52,599 bases of DNA from a virus. The DNA lies in IMG/VR virus record IMGVR_UViG_3300046791_000268, positions 1 to 52,599 of that record; one strand, given 5' to 3'. Positions 21,184 to 28,677 of this stretch are shown piece after piece. The translations under genes and the position numbers were made by a program. The notes beneath the pieces were generated by a model. The model was not told the origin of the DNA. It searched no databases and saw nothing but the letters and a program-made list of their open reading frames with translations. Numbering within the stretch: position 1 is the stretch's first letter; every line of letters starts with the position of its first letter.

Positions 21184-22533
21184 ATGACAAAATCAGTCTT
21201 TGAAGTTCAGGCGTCCGCAGACGGTAGCGCGCTGACGCTGAACCTGTTTGGCCGCATTGGCGGCGGCATGTTCGATGAAGGCATCACAGCGAACATGGTC
21301 CAGCGCCAGCTGGATCAGCACCCGCACGCGCGCGAGATTCAGTGCAATCTCAGCTCGCCTGGCGGCAACATGTTCGAAGCCCAGGCGATCCGCAGCATCC
21401 TGGCGGCGCATCCTGCCAACGTCACTGTGGATGTAGTCGGCCTTGCGGCGTCAGCCGGTAGTTTGCTGGCGATGTGCGGCGACAAGATCCGCATGCACGA
21501 GGGCGCGTCAATGATGGTGCATGACGCCACCACGATGACGCAAGGCGGCGTCAGCGATCATAACCGCGCCATCGCGGCGTTAGGCGCCGCTGACACGAAC
21601 ATGGCGGATCTGTATGCCGCCCGCAGCGGCAAGACAGCGGCGCAGTGCAAGAAAATGATGGCCGCTGAAACGTGGATGACCGCGGCGCAGGCCGTTGCGG
21701 AGGGCTTTGCCGATGAAGTGATCAAGGGCAAGCCCGGCGCGCCACAGACAGCGCCGCAGGCCTGTTTAGAAGCGCGTTTTGACACGCGGGATCTCGGTTA
21801 CGCGCGCGTGCCAGTGGAGTACGCGCATTTTTTCATCACTGCGCAGGCGACAACGTTGCCGCCCGCGCCACTCACACAACCCACTGGGGAGCTAACTGTT
21901 ATGGCCGATTACACGCGCATCGCACAGGCACTGAGCCTGACCGCAGACGCAGGAGAAGGCGCCGTGTTTTCGGCGCTGGACAAGCTCAAAGACAAAGCCG
22001 CCACCGCTGACAAGGCAGTAGCCCAACTGTACGCGCTGACTGGCACGCAGGATATTTCTGCAGCGTTCGGTGTGGTGCAAGCGCACGCGGAAGCCGCAAA
22101 GCAGCTGCCGATCGTCAAGGAGCAAGCGGACACGCAAGCCAAGGCGCTGGAAACCGCGGAACGCGCCGCACTGTTTGCGGCGGATTCTGCGGATGCGAAG
22201 GGCCGCAAGCTTACGCCGGCCATGCAAGCGTATTGGGCGGAGCGTCCGGTCAAGGAGCTACGCGAGTTTCTAGCCGTGGCACCTGTCGTGATTGCGAACA
22301 CGGCCGCAGCCACTGGCGGCGCCCAGCCGCCTGTCAACGCGGGCCCTGCCGCAGGCAAGGTCGCCCCGATTTTGTATGAGGGCAAGACCTGGGAACAGCA
22401 CGTAGCGGAAGCGCCCAGCGTGCTCGCGGAGCTGCACAGCGCGGACCCCGCGCAATACGCGGCACTGAAAGCCAATCACGAGGAGCGCGGACGCCCGCGC
22501 GCGCACGTCACCCAGCCGCGCGCAGGCGCGTAA
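21184..22533 (+). CDS. Head maturation protease-scaffold fusion (ClpP-like), 449 aa
   Basis: The N-terminal domain (about 1-185) is a ClpP-type serine protease: S-S-P-G-G (57-61), catalytic Ser90 in A-A-S-A-G-S and His113 in M-V-H-D. The C-terminal region is helical with a Pro/Ala-rich end and the L-T-P-A-M-Q-A-Y-W...E-L-R-E-F-L segment found in Mu gpI-like proteins, so it is the scaffold. An internal ATG at 21901 with GGGGAG can yield the scaffold alone. It lies between portal and capsid, as expected. Confidence 0.85.
   Translation: MTKSVFEVQASADGSALTLNLFGRIGGGMFDEGITANMVQRQLDQHPHAREIQCNLSSPGGNMFEAQAIRSILAAHPANVTVDVVGLAASAGSLLAMCGDKIRMHEGASMMVHDATTMTQGGVSDHNRAIAALGAADTNMADLYAARSGKTAAQCKKMMAAETWMTAAQAVAEGFADEVIKGKPGAPQTAPQACLEARFDTRDLGYARVPVEYAHFFITAQATTLPPAPLTQPTGELTVMADYTRIAQALSLTADAGEGAVFSALDKLKDKAATADKAVAQLYALTGTQDISAAFGVVQAHAEAAKQLPIVKEQADTQAKALETAERAALFAADSADAKGRKLTPAMQAYWAERPVKELREFLAVAPVVIANTAAATGGAQPPVNAGPAAGKVAPILYEGKTWEQHVAEAPSVLAELHSADPAQYAALKANHEERGRPRAHVTQPRAGA
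21901..22533 (+). CDS. Nested scaffolding protein (internal start), 210 aa
   Basis: ATG 21901 is in frame with the protease gene, exactly where the protease domain ends, and is preceded by GGGGAG 9 nt upstream. The product would be the helical scaffold domain without the protease, the same design as lambda Nu3 within C and the nested gpZ of Mu. The domain break and ribosome site support it; expression is not shown. Confidence 0.65.
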   Translation: MADYTRIAQALSLTADAGEGAVFSALDKLKDKAATADKAVAQLYALTGTQDISAAFGVVQAHAEAAKQLPIVKEQADTQAKALETAERAALFAADSADAKGRKLTPAMQAYWAERPVKELREFLAVAPVVIANTAAATGGAQPPVNAGPAAGKVAPILYEGKTWEQHVAEAPSVLAELHSADPAQYAALKANHEERGRPRAHVTQPRAGA

Positions 22534-22568
22534 CCCGCACCCGATCAAACGCAAAGGATTTTTGACCT

Positions 22569-23453
22569 ATGCCGACCACAGTTCGCAGTGACATCGTTGT
22601 ACCTGAGTTGCTAGAGCAAGCCATTGAGGGCGCGTTTCTAGGGCGCACGTTGTTGTTTGGTACTGGCGCCGTAGTCCGCTCGAACACGCTACCAGGCAAC
22701 AAAAAGGGCGGTGACACTGTCACGATCCCTTACTTCAGTACGCTGGGTGACGCTGAAACCCTCGCAGAGGGTGACGCGCTGACACCTGAGAAAATCACCG
22801 AATCGAAAGAGACTAACGTTGTCATTCGAATCGGTAAGGCGTTCGAAACGACCATGTGGGCGCAATGGGCGGCCGCTGGCGATCCGTACAAAGAAGCTTC
22901 GCGGCAAATCGATATCATCATCGCGCGCGCGCAAGATCAGGCGCTGATCGATCGCGCTACGGCGGCACTGCCTACGGCGTACGTCTGGGATATCACCGGC
23001 ACGCCAGGCGCTACGCTGAACTTCGATGTGATCACGGATGCCGCAGGCATCTGGGGTGACCAGCAAGACGATGTGGTGCTTCTGGGCGTGCACAGCAAGG
23101 TCTTCCGCGACTTGCGCAAGCTCAAGGATTCCACGGGACGGCCGCTCTTGGTTGACCCCGAGTTTTCCCCGCTGCCACTCGGACGCCCAGCGCCCGCGAC
23201 GATCTGGGGAATCCCGATCGTGGTGTCTGACAAGTGCAAGGTAATCTCTGGCACGCCCAACCAGTATGAAAGCCTGTTGATCAAGCGCAGCGCGCTGGCG
23301 CTGTGGGAAATGCAGGCGCCTGTGGTCAAGACGGGTGACGATATCCTCGCACACACGGAGATTTTGGCCGTGCATCACTACTTCGCCACGCACCGTTACC
23401 TGCGCGTGCAAGGGTCCACACACCCCGGCGTCATCAAGATCAAGCACTTCTAA
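22569..23453 (+). CDS. Major capsid protein, HK97-fold
   Basis: The gene follows the protease-scaffold and encodes 294 aa, the usual size for a short HK97-fold capsid protein. The N-terminal helix, a beta-rich P-domain region, and D-V-I-T-D-A-A-G-I-W-G-D-Q-Q-D-D-V-V-L-L-G-V-H-S-K-V-F near the middle are consistent with that fold. It will self-assemble on the portal and scaffold. Identification is by position and overall features. Confidence 0.8.
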   Translation: MPTTVRSDIVVPELLEQAIEGAFLGRTLLFGTGAVVRSNTLPGNKKGGDTVTIPYFSTLGDAETLAEGDALTPEKITESKETNVVIRIGKAFETTMWAQWAAAGDPYKEASRQIDIIIARAQDQALIDRATAALPTAYVWDITGTPGATLNFDVITDAAGIWGDQQDDVVLLGVHSKVFRDLRKLKDSTGRPLLVDPEFSPLPLGRPAPATIWGIPIVVSDKCKVISGTPNQYESLLIKRSALALWEMQAPVVKTGDDILAHTEILAVHHYFATHRYLRVQGSTHPGVIKIKHF

Positions 23454-23486
23454 GTCTAGGCGACCTACACACAGGACAATAACGCT

Positions 23487-23966
23487 ATGCCATACATTGC
23501 CACCCCCAGTAAGTCGCCTTTCGGCCACCCCCAAGTCCACGCCAACGCCGTAGGTACGGCAGAGTACAACGGCGGGGATATCTACGCGGTCAAGCTGGCC
23601 GTTGACTACACGATGGCAGACGCCACCGTGCTGTTCACGATCCCTTACCGCAGCATCATGATCCCTGACAGCCCGTTCATGGAAGTGATCACGGGTTTCA
23701 CTGGCGGCACTGCGTCAGCGGTGGGCGCATCGTCGAGCCAGACGGCCTACACCGCAAAGGGAAGCCTGCACGGCGGCGCCGCTGGGCTTCTGACCGCGGT
23801 CATCGGTACGACCACGATCGTGCGCGGCACCGTAGGCACCGGCGTCTCTGCGGCGCCTAACGTGGTCGTGCTCGAAAAGGGCGCCACCATTCGCTGGGAT
23901 CTCATCGCGAGTCAGTACGCGGTGGGCGCTGGTTTCCTCCACATGGCGTTCCGCACGATCGGCTAA
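23487..23966 (+). CDS. Capsid-associated beta-rich protein, 159 aa
   Basis: It directly follows the major capsid gene. It is Gly/Ala/Thr-rich with alternating beta-strand pattern and little charge, as seen in capsid decoration or head-stabilising proteins. A single domain of this size could cap three-fold sites. No specific family recognised; position is the main argument. Confidence 0.6.
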   Translation: MPYIATPSKSPFGHPQVHANAVGTAEYNGGDIYAVKLAVDYTMADATVLFTIPYRSIMIPDSPFMEVITGFTGGTASAVGASSSQTAYTAKGSLHGGAAGLLTAVIGTTTIVRGTVGTGVSAAPNVVVLEKGATIRWDLIASQYAVGAGFLHMAFRTIG

Positions 23967-23969
23967 GCC

Positions 23970-24377
23970 ATGGCGTTCCCCGCTATCATCCGACGCGAAC
24001 ACAACCGGACGCGTGAGATCCAGGCCGCGCGCGCCGCCAAGCGCCAAGCGTATTACGACGCTTTCGGCGAGGCGGAACGCGCGGACGCGGAGCGGCCCAC
24101 CCCCGTGATCGAACCGTACGAATCGCCCCCGGGCGCTGACCCCGGGCCCGTGCCTGACGTCGAGCCTGCCCCCGAGCCTAAGCCCGACGAACCGGACGCG
24201 GCGCCTGTGCCCAGCGAACCGGCCCCCGACGAATCCGAGGCGCCTGACGTGGCCGCGCGCGCCACGCAAACCGCCAAGGCGGCCCCGCAGCCTGCCAGAC
24301 TTGCGTCTGTCAGCCCCGGCCCGCAACACGCGCAGCTGCGGCCAGGGTTTCAGCCCAGCCGCAGCATCAGGCGCTAG
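23970..24377 (+). CDS. Pro/Glu-rich head-region protein, 135 aa
   Basis: The N-terminus is basic and helical (about 8-36) and the rest is a low-complexity Pro/Glu/Asp/Ala tract with several P-E-P, P-D repeats. It starts 3 bp after the decoration-like gene. The tract should be unstructured and extended; such proteins in head operons may be linkers or minor head components. Not recognised. Confidence 0.6.
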   Translation: MAFPAIIRREHNRTREIQAARAAKRQAYYDAFGEAERADAERPTPVIEPYESPPGADPGPVPDVEPAPEPKPDEPDAAPVPSEPAPDESEAPDVAARATQTAKAAPQPARLASVSPGPQHAQLRPGFQPSRSIRR

Positions 24378-24860
24378 TCACTCCGACAGGTCCAACAGGT
24401 GACGGCTGATGGTGTGGGCCAACTCGCGGATCTCAGCGTCAGCGCATTCCAAGGCCTGGCGCATGGCTGCCAAGTCTTTCGCGTCCATCGCCTCTCGGAT
24501 CGCGTCGGACAGGCGCTTGACGCGTGAGTCTTGCAGGTAGGCCATGTGCGAAACGCACTCCTTGAGGTGTGCGGCGTTCATCACTTCCGCGCATTGTTGG
24601 GCGATCTGTTCGTTCCACTGTTCGATCGCTTGCGCTTCTGACCGGCCCACACCGCTAGTCTGGGGTGTGCCATCTGCGCATTCCTCGCACGCGATGCTGT
24701 AAAAGCCAGCGGGCTGACTTTCGACAGTGGGTGTGGTGCCGCACGTACACGCCAGCGGCTCTGTGGGCGTGTGTTCGGAGTGAAAAGCCGCATACGCCTT
24801 GCGAAAGGCGTCACACTTTGAGCATTCGTTATTGGGGCACTGGCCGTTGCAGTTGTTCAT
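24378..24860 (-). CDS. Lar-like zinc-finger protein with N-terminal Cys cluster, 160 aa
   Basis: The N-terminus has C4, C8, C13, C16; a second cluster (C38, C40, C58, C61) is followed by A-I-E-Q-W-N. The pattern C-x-C-G...I-x-C-x-x-C...A-x-x-x-W-N is that of Lar-like restriction-alleviation zinc fingers. The rest is helical and acidic. It is a leftward leaderless gene behind the rightward head genes, so it may be expressed early. Anti-restriction activity is only suggested. Confidence 0.65.
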   Translation of the reverse strand: MNNCNGQCPNNECSKCDAFRKAYAAFHSEHTPTEPLACTCGTTPTVESQPAGFYSIACEECADGTPQTSGVGRSEAQAIEQWNEQIAQQCAEVMNAAHLKECVSHMAYLQDSRVKRLSDAIREAMDAKDLAAMRQALECADAEIRELAHTISRHLLDLSE

Positions 24861-24905
24861 AAGCATCAATCTAGCAGGGATATGAAATCGCGCAACTAGA
24901 AATCA
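24861..24905 (-). promoter_or_regulatory. Operator/leaderless promoter 17
   Basis: Minus-strand operator 24883-24905 (TGATTTCTAG, TTG, CGCGATTTCA), -35 TTGCGC 24890-24895, 16-nt spacer, -10 TAGATT 24868-24873; 7 nt separate it from the ATG at 24860, one more than usual. Confidence 0.75.
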
Positions 24906-25106
24906 ATGTGACCAGGCTTCATTATCAAAGTGGTGCGCGCGCACGCCCACGGTAGCCGGTATTTCCCCTTGCCAGAGAAAAACGCGCTGTTGTTCGCGCG
25001 CCACGGCGTCGTAAGCATCCTCCTCCCGGGCATGCACAGAGACCACCGTGCAACGGTTAGGGGTAATGTCGCCAGCCACTACGTAAGTCGAGGGTTTTTT
25101 GTCCAT
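24903..25106 (-). CDS. Leaderless small protein, 67 aa
   Basis: Unknown. The ATG 25106 is 6 nt from the -10 of promoter 18. It encodes a beta-rich start (T-Y-V-V-A-G-D-I-T), a helix with E-E-D-A-Y-D-A-V-A-R, and a beta-rich end. It is preceded by its own operator and followed by operator 17, so these two leftward genes are separately controlled. No family recognised. Confidence 0.65.
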   Translation of the reverse strand: MDKKPSTYVVAGDITPNRCTVVSVHAREEDAYDAVAREQQRVFLWQGEIPATVGVRAHHFDNEAWSH

Positions 25107-25151
25107 TCCAAAAGCCTAGGGCATGCGCTGAAATAACGCAACGCTAAATCA
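25107..25151 (-). promoter_or_regulatory. Operator/leaderless promoter 18
   Basis: Minus-strand operator 25129-25151 (TGATTTAGCG, TTG, CGTTATTTCA), -35 TTGCGT 25136-25141, 17-nt spacer, -10 TAGGCT 25113-25118, 6 nt to ATG at 25106. A rightward gene begins at 25154, two bases past the operator. Confidence 0.8.
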
Positions 25152-25153
25152 GC

Positions 25154-25450
25154 ATGTCTGACATTCTCACCTACCGGCGCTACCTGCATAACGAGCGCAT
25201 GAACGCCCGCGCACGTCAGGACAAGGAGTTGGAAAGCGTCTGGCGTGCGAAGCAGGAGGCTCAGCCTGGCACGGCCATCCCTGCCAGTGTGCCCTACCAC
25301 CCCGAACTAGCCATGGGCGGTTACGAGGCGCTAGAAGACTTGGACGGCGCGGACAGTTGCGAGCTGGTGACTATGACAAGCCTTGCGTGTGGCCCGGGTC
25401 TGACGCATCGGGAGGCGGATCAGGTAATGGCGGCGCTTGCGGCTCTGTAG
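25154..25450 (+). CDS. Small protein, 98 aa
   Basis: Unknown. The N-terminal half is helical and charged and the C-terminal half has a D-G-A-D-S-C segment. ATG 25154 is separated from the early operator by 2 nt. It is the only rightward gene between head and neck modules here; a link to the head-tail neck is possible by position. About 80 bp overlap the convergent gene on the other strand. Confidence 0.5.
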   Translation: MSDILTYRRYLHNERMNARARQDKELESVWRAKQEAQPGTAIPASVPYHPELAMGGYEALEDLDGADSCELVTMTSLACGPGLTHREADQVMAALAAL

Positions 25451-25631
25451 TTCCACACTCGGGGTTTATGCAGGTCAGGCGTAGGCTTGCCAGCGCCGGA
25501 TCGTGCAATGGCGCAAGGTCTATAAGCCGATTGAACCAGCACGCCCAGCAAAGGCCCGCTAGGTCAAGCTGACTTGCCCAATAGTCAGCGGGGTCGTAGC
25601 CCCGCGGACAGTGATCGTCAGGGTACGTCAT
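25371..25631 (-). CDS. Cys/Trp-rich small protein, 86 aa
   Basis: Unknown. It contains C-P-R-G-Y near the start, C-W-A-C-W in the middle and L-T-C-I-N-P-E-C-G-T, possibly a metal-binding set, and a Pro-rich tail. ATG 25631 lies just before the upstream gene's stop (about 14-bp overlap); ATG 25661 is an alternative. Antisense overlap with 25154-25450 makes it less certain, although the Cys spacing is protein-like. Confidence 0.55.
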   Translation of the reverse strand: MTYPDDHCPRGYDPADYWASQLDLAGLCWACWFNRLIDLAPLHDPALASLRLTCINPECGTTEPQAPPLPDPPPDASDPGHTQGLS

Positions 25632-25818
25632 GTGGGACCAGCAGTGAGCGTAGCGTGTCACCGTGTGGATAGCCCCCGGCGTATTGGTCTAGCGCGTGCT
25701 CTATCCCCTTGCGCAGGCGCGCCACTTCGGCGACCAGCGCGGCCCTGTACGCGACTTCCGCCGCCAGCGATTTGCACAGGGGACACGTGGCGAGTTCACA
25801 GCCCAGCGGTTTGATCAT
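25618..25818 (-). CDS. Small CxxC protein, 66 aa
   Basis: Unknown. It has C-E-L-A-T-C-P-L-C close to the N-terminus, then a long amphipathic helix, resembling a zinc hook or small coiled-coil protein. ATG 25818 is preferred to an upstream in-frame start at 25932 because the extra N-terminal residues look non-coding. It precedes, with overlap, the Cys/Trp-rich gene. Confidence 0.55.
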   Translation of the reverse strand: MIKPLGCELATCPLCKSLAAEVAYRAALVAEVARLRKGIEHALDQYAGGYPHGDTLRSLLVPHDVP

Positions 25819-25958
25819 GGCCGCACGTTGGCATGAGTCAATGACAGATGCCAACGGCCTGGACGGGTCAGCGGCGGACGTGCCCAGGCACACAAGATCA
25901 ATCCGCGCAAACCGCGCGGGCTGTGTACGCAAACCTCCACGGGACGGGACACAAACAC

Positions 25959-26309
25959 ATGGGATATTACAAGGCCAACGGCCGCTACGCGGACACGATC
26001 GTGAGCACGTTCGCCAACGGCGTTATCAGCGTCACCACGACCAGCCCCGCGCATGAGCTGGGTGACCGCGGCACGATCCGAATCGACACCGCGGTAACGG
26101 CCATCACAGGCACGCCCACGCTGACAGTGGCTGTTGAAACCAGCAAAGACGGCGTGACCTGGGTAGCGGTGGCCGCGTTTACCGCGATTTCCACGGTTAG
26201 CACGGCGCGCAAAATCTTTTCGGGCTTGGATCGATTCGTCCACATCGTCGAAACGGTAGGCGGCGGCGCAGGCACGATTACGCGCAGCGTCGTGGGCGAA
26301 TCCTGCTAA
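25959..26309 (+). CDS. Beta-sandwich head/neck decoration protein, 116 aa
   Basis: Unknown family, but the sequence pattern L-T-V-A-V-E-T-S-K-D-G-V-T-W-V-A-V is similar to the first half of the next gene's product (V-V-I-E-A-S-P-T-G-D-N-W-A-T-A). Both thus likely carry a shared beta-sandwich. ATG 25959 is chosen because the protein-like region starts there. Probably a structural protein. Confidence 0.6.
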   Translation: MGYYKANGRYADTIVSTFANGVISVTTTSPAHELGDRGTIRIDTAVTAITGTPTLTVAVETSKDGVTWVAVAAFTAISTVSTARKIFSGLDRFVHIVETVGGGAGTITRSVVGESC

Positions 26310-26312
26310 CCC

Positions 26313-27047
26313 ATGCCTAACGCACTCCCCATCAGCCTGCACCCAGCGGGCGCCGAAATCGCTGACGGCGTAGGCGCGGCCGTTCCGCTGGGCGATCGGC
26401 TGTATGCCACCGTGACGCTCAACTGCACGGCGCTCACAGCATCGGACACGCTGGCCGTGGTTATCGAGGCGTCGCCTACGGGTGACAACTGGGCCACGGC
26501 GGCGGCGTTCCCTGAGCTGACGGCCCCGGCCACGCTGGACGTCGTGATCCCCGTATGCGCGGGAAGCCTGCGCGCGCGTTGGACGTTTACGGGCCTGACC
26601 CCATCGGCCACGTTTTCAGTGACAGGCACGGCCTACCAACTCTATGCGACGATCGCTGACCTAGCAGAGCACGGTATGCCAGCCAGCGCGCTAGCGCGCT
26701 TTACGCAGGCCGAAATGGCCGCGGCATGCCTCGCGTCCAGCGATGAAGCCAACGGCTACATTGCCAGCGCCTACGCGTTACCCCTGACAGCGTGGGATCG
26801 CGACTTGCGAAAGCAAGTCAGCTGTATGGCGATCTACGACTTGCTATCTACACACGGGTTTGACCCGCTGAGCGGCAAAGACAGCATGATCGAAACGCGC
26901 CAAAAGGGCGCGATCAAGTGGCTGGACCGTTTGGCAAACGGCCAGATTCGCCCTGTGGGCATCATCGATAGCGCCCCGGAAGTGCGTGAGCAATCGGTGT
27001 ATGTCGAAACGTGGCAGGCGCGCGGCTGGCGCGGATGGAACTGCTAA
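26313..27047 (+). CDS. Neck protein: beta-sandwich fused to gp36-like (DUF1320) domain, 244 aa
   Basis: The first ~105 residues repeat the beta-rich pattern of the upstream gene. From about 109 (Y-A-T-I-A-D-L-A-E-H-G...L-A-R-F-T...A-N-G-Y-I-A-S-A-Y-A-L-P-L) it matches Mu gp36/DUF1320, a head-tail connector family whose members are usually about 140 aa. So this is a fusion. It ends in a hairpin whose loop is the stop codon (GGAACTGC, TAA, GCAGTTCC). Confidence 0.75.
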   Translation: MPNALPISLHPAGAEIADGVGAAVPLGDRLYATVTLNCTALTASDTLAVVIEASPTGDNWATAAAFPELTAPATLDVVIPVCAGSLRARWTFTGLTPSATFSVTGTAYQLYATIADLAEHGMPASALARFTQAEMAAACLASSDEANGYIASAYALPLTAWDRDLRKQVSCMAIYDLLSTHGFDPLSGKDSMIETRQKGAIKWLDRLANGQIRPVGIIDSAPEVREQSVYVETWQARGWRGWNC

Positions 27048-27078
27048 GCAGTTCCATAAAAAACGCAACGCATAATCA
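27041..27078 (-). promoter_or_regulatory. Relict or antisense copy of the operator/promoter
   Basis: On the minus strand, left arm TGATTATGCG, TTG and -35 TTGCGT (27063-27068), 16-nt spacer and TAGCAG (27041-27046) keep the family geometry, but no start codon follows and the right arm has lost TCA. The left arm matches promoter 16 in 9 of 10 bases. It points antisense into the gp36-like gene. Confidence 0.45.
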
Positions 27079-27081
27079 ACC

Positions 27082-27561
27082 ATGGCCCTGACTGGCGATT
27101 TCAAGAAGCTAGGCCACTGGGCTGACCTGATGCGCAACGGGTCAGTTATCGCGGAGGCTTCTTCAGAGGCGCTCGCCCAAAAATCCGTTGATCTGATAGA
27201 GGATGGTTTCAACGCGGGGCGCGACCCGTACGGCCGCATGTGGGTACCCAAACAGCGGCCGAATGGTTACGCGACCCTGCACGGCAAGACCGGATTGCTT
27301 GAATACACCTGGCACGTGGTCAAGACCAAGCGCCGCGGCTTCATCGTGGCGAGCGATGCGCCTTACGCGGCCGCTCACCAGAAGCCCAAACGCGGCAAGC
27401 GCCCCATGCGCATGATGGTGCCATCCACGGCGCGCGGTCTCCCTGCATCGTGGTCGCGCGCGTTTGAAAAGCTGTATCTGAACTTAGTCAACGTCTATTT
27501 GTCAGGCGGCGCGGTCAACGATGCGGGCGGGCTTGCCGACGATATGAAAGAAACGGGCTAA
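27082..27561 (+). CDS. Virion morphogenesis protein, Mu gpG-like (Phage_tail_S)
   Basis: The pattern G-F-N-A-G-R-D-P-Y-G-R-M-W-V-P and L-H-G-K-T-G-L-L followed by a C-terminal helical region matches the Phage_tail_S/virion morphogenesis family, which joins tails to heads. It follows the gp36-like gene as in other Mu-like phages. Start ATG lies 3 bases past the half-operator described above. Confidence 0.75.
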   Translation: MALTGDFKKLGHWADLMRNGSVIAEASSEALAQKSVDLIEDGFNAGRDPYGRMWVPKQRPNGYATLHGKTGLLEYTWHVVKTKRRGFIVASDAPYAAAHQKPKRGKRPMRMMVPSTARGLPASWSRAFEKLYLNLVNVYLSGGAVNDAGGLADDMKETG

Positions 27562-27563
27562 GC

Positions 27564-28124
27564 GTGGCCAGCGATTTTGAGGTGCTGGTCGGCGTCATAC
27601 ACGTCGCATTCAATGATCCCAGCATTGAGTGGGGGATCTTCCGTGTGGAGGAGTCTGCCAACTCCATTACGCGCACCGTGCTGTGGGTGCCTACCACGTT
27701 CAAAACGGAAGCGCCGAAATACTCTAGCCCGTCCATCGACCCCGACACGGGAATGCCCGTCCAGATTGGCTACCAAGATTTCCTAACGGTTGAGTGTCAG
27801 ATCACAGGCACTACGTTTGAAGACGCGTGCAACACACGCGCGCGCGTTCTGACGGCTGTCCGCATCGCGCTGGGCACGGCCAGCACGCCCACCACGGGCG
27901 CGTACATGACTGAGTTAGAGGGCAAGTCAGGGCACCTCTGGGGCGGCGCGTGCCTGATAGTCCAACACTTCGTGTGGCAGATGAACGTTGAGCTTGTCGA
28001 CGTTATCGCGGGCGCTGGCGAGCCATTCATCTGCGCCAAAATCATCGTAGACGCTGAGCTTCACGACGTTGTTGATAACAGCGTCAGCATTCCGATCGAA
28101 ACGTTCGAAATCCCGACACCGTAA
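27564..28124 (+). CDS. Probable tail terminator/neck protein, 186 aa
   Basis: A GTG start lies 2 nt after the previous stop. The protein is beta-rich with a central helix (about 88-101) and the segment Q-D-F-L-T-V-E-C-Q-I-T-G-T. Size and place, just before the sheath module, suit a tail terminator or Mu gp38-like neck protein. Not recognised by motif. Confidence 0.6.
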   Translation: MASDFEVLVGVIHVAFNDPSIEWGIFRVEESANSITRTVLWVPTTFKTEAPKYSSPSIDPDTGMPVQIGYQDFLTVECQITGTTFEDACNTRARVLTAVRIALGTASTPTTGAYMTELEGKSGHLWGGACLIVQHFVWQMNVELVDVIAGAGEPFICAKIIVDAELHDVVDNSVSIPIETFEIPTP

Positions 28125-28137
28125 GGGGAAAACCACC

Positions 28138-28677
28138 ATGAGTAAGATAGATGGCGCGGCCGAAGCCGCGGCCGATGGGGACGCGCGCGCGCCGCGTGCG
28201 AAGCCCCCGACCACAACGGCCATTCTCTCGCCTAGCGCATGGAGCAAGGCGTATTTTCCCGTGTCGGTTACGGGCCGCATCAATGACGACATGTGGCGCC
28301 ATTCCGCGGCATCGCAGCTGCACGGCTGGGCCAATCACATCCGCGTGATGGGTGTCCCGATGCAGCTGGATCAGGATGCCTATGAGGGCGCGCTAGCCGC
28401 CGTCAGCGGCACGACGCTGGACCCGTATCCAGACGCGCTGTTTGTAGATCCCAGCTTGCCTGTGGTGGGGGGTCAGTTGCCGCGTGTGCCGCGTGTGCCG
28501 CCTCTGCATGGCGACACGCTACCCGTTTTGCCGCCTCTGCATGGCGCCACGCTGCCAACCATTCCGGGCATCGACAACGCCTTGCCAACTCCGCCCGATC
28601 CGCCGCCTGAGATGGCTGACGACCAGTCACGCCGCGAAAAGTCCAGCGATAAGCCACTTCCGAAAGGCGCGCGCTAA
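28138..28677 (+). CDS. Small tail-region protein with Pro-rich C-terminus, 179 aa
   Basis: ATG 28138 follows AAGGGGAAAACCACC. The first 60 residues are Ala/Arg/Pro-rich; the middle (about 35-95) is a helical domain with W-R-H-S-A-A-S-Q-L; and the C-terminal third repeats L-P-P-L-H-G-x-T-L-P. The stop overlaps the sheath start as TAATG, so it is coupled to it. Possibly a sheath-associated or assembly protein. Confidence 0.55.
   Translation: MSKIDGAAEAAADGDARAPRAKPPTTTAILSPSAWSKAYFPVSVTGRINDDMWRHSAASQLHGWANHIRVMGVPMQLDQDAYEGALAAVSGTTLDPYPDALFVDPSLPVVGGQLPRVPRVPPLHGDTLPVLPPLHGATLPTIPGIDNALPTPPDPPPEMADDQSRREKSSDKPLPKGAR

Noticed and set aside
27032-27056. Hairpin at the end of the gp36-like gene as an intrinsic terminator
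   Set aside because: The stem is good but it is followed by an A-rich stretch, not a T run, on the plus strand, so it should not terminate rightward transcription.
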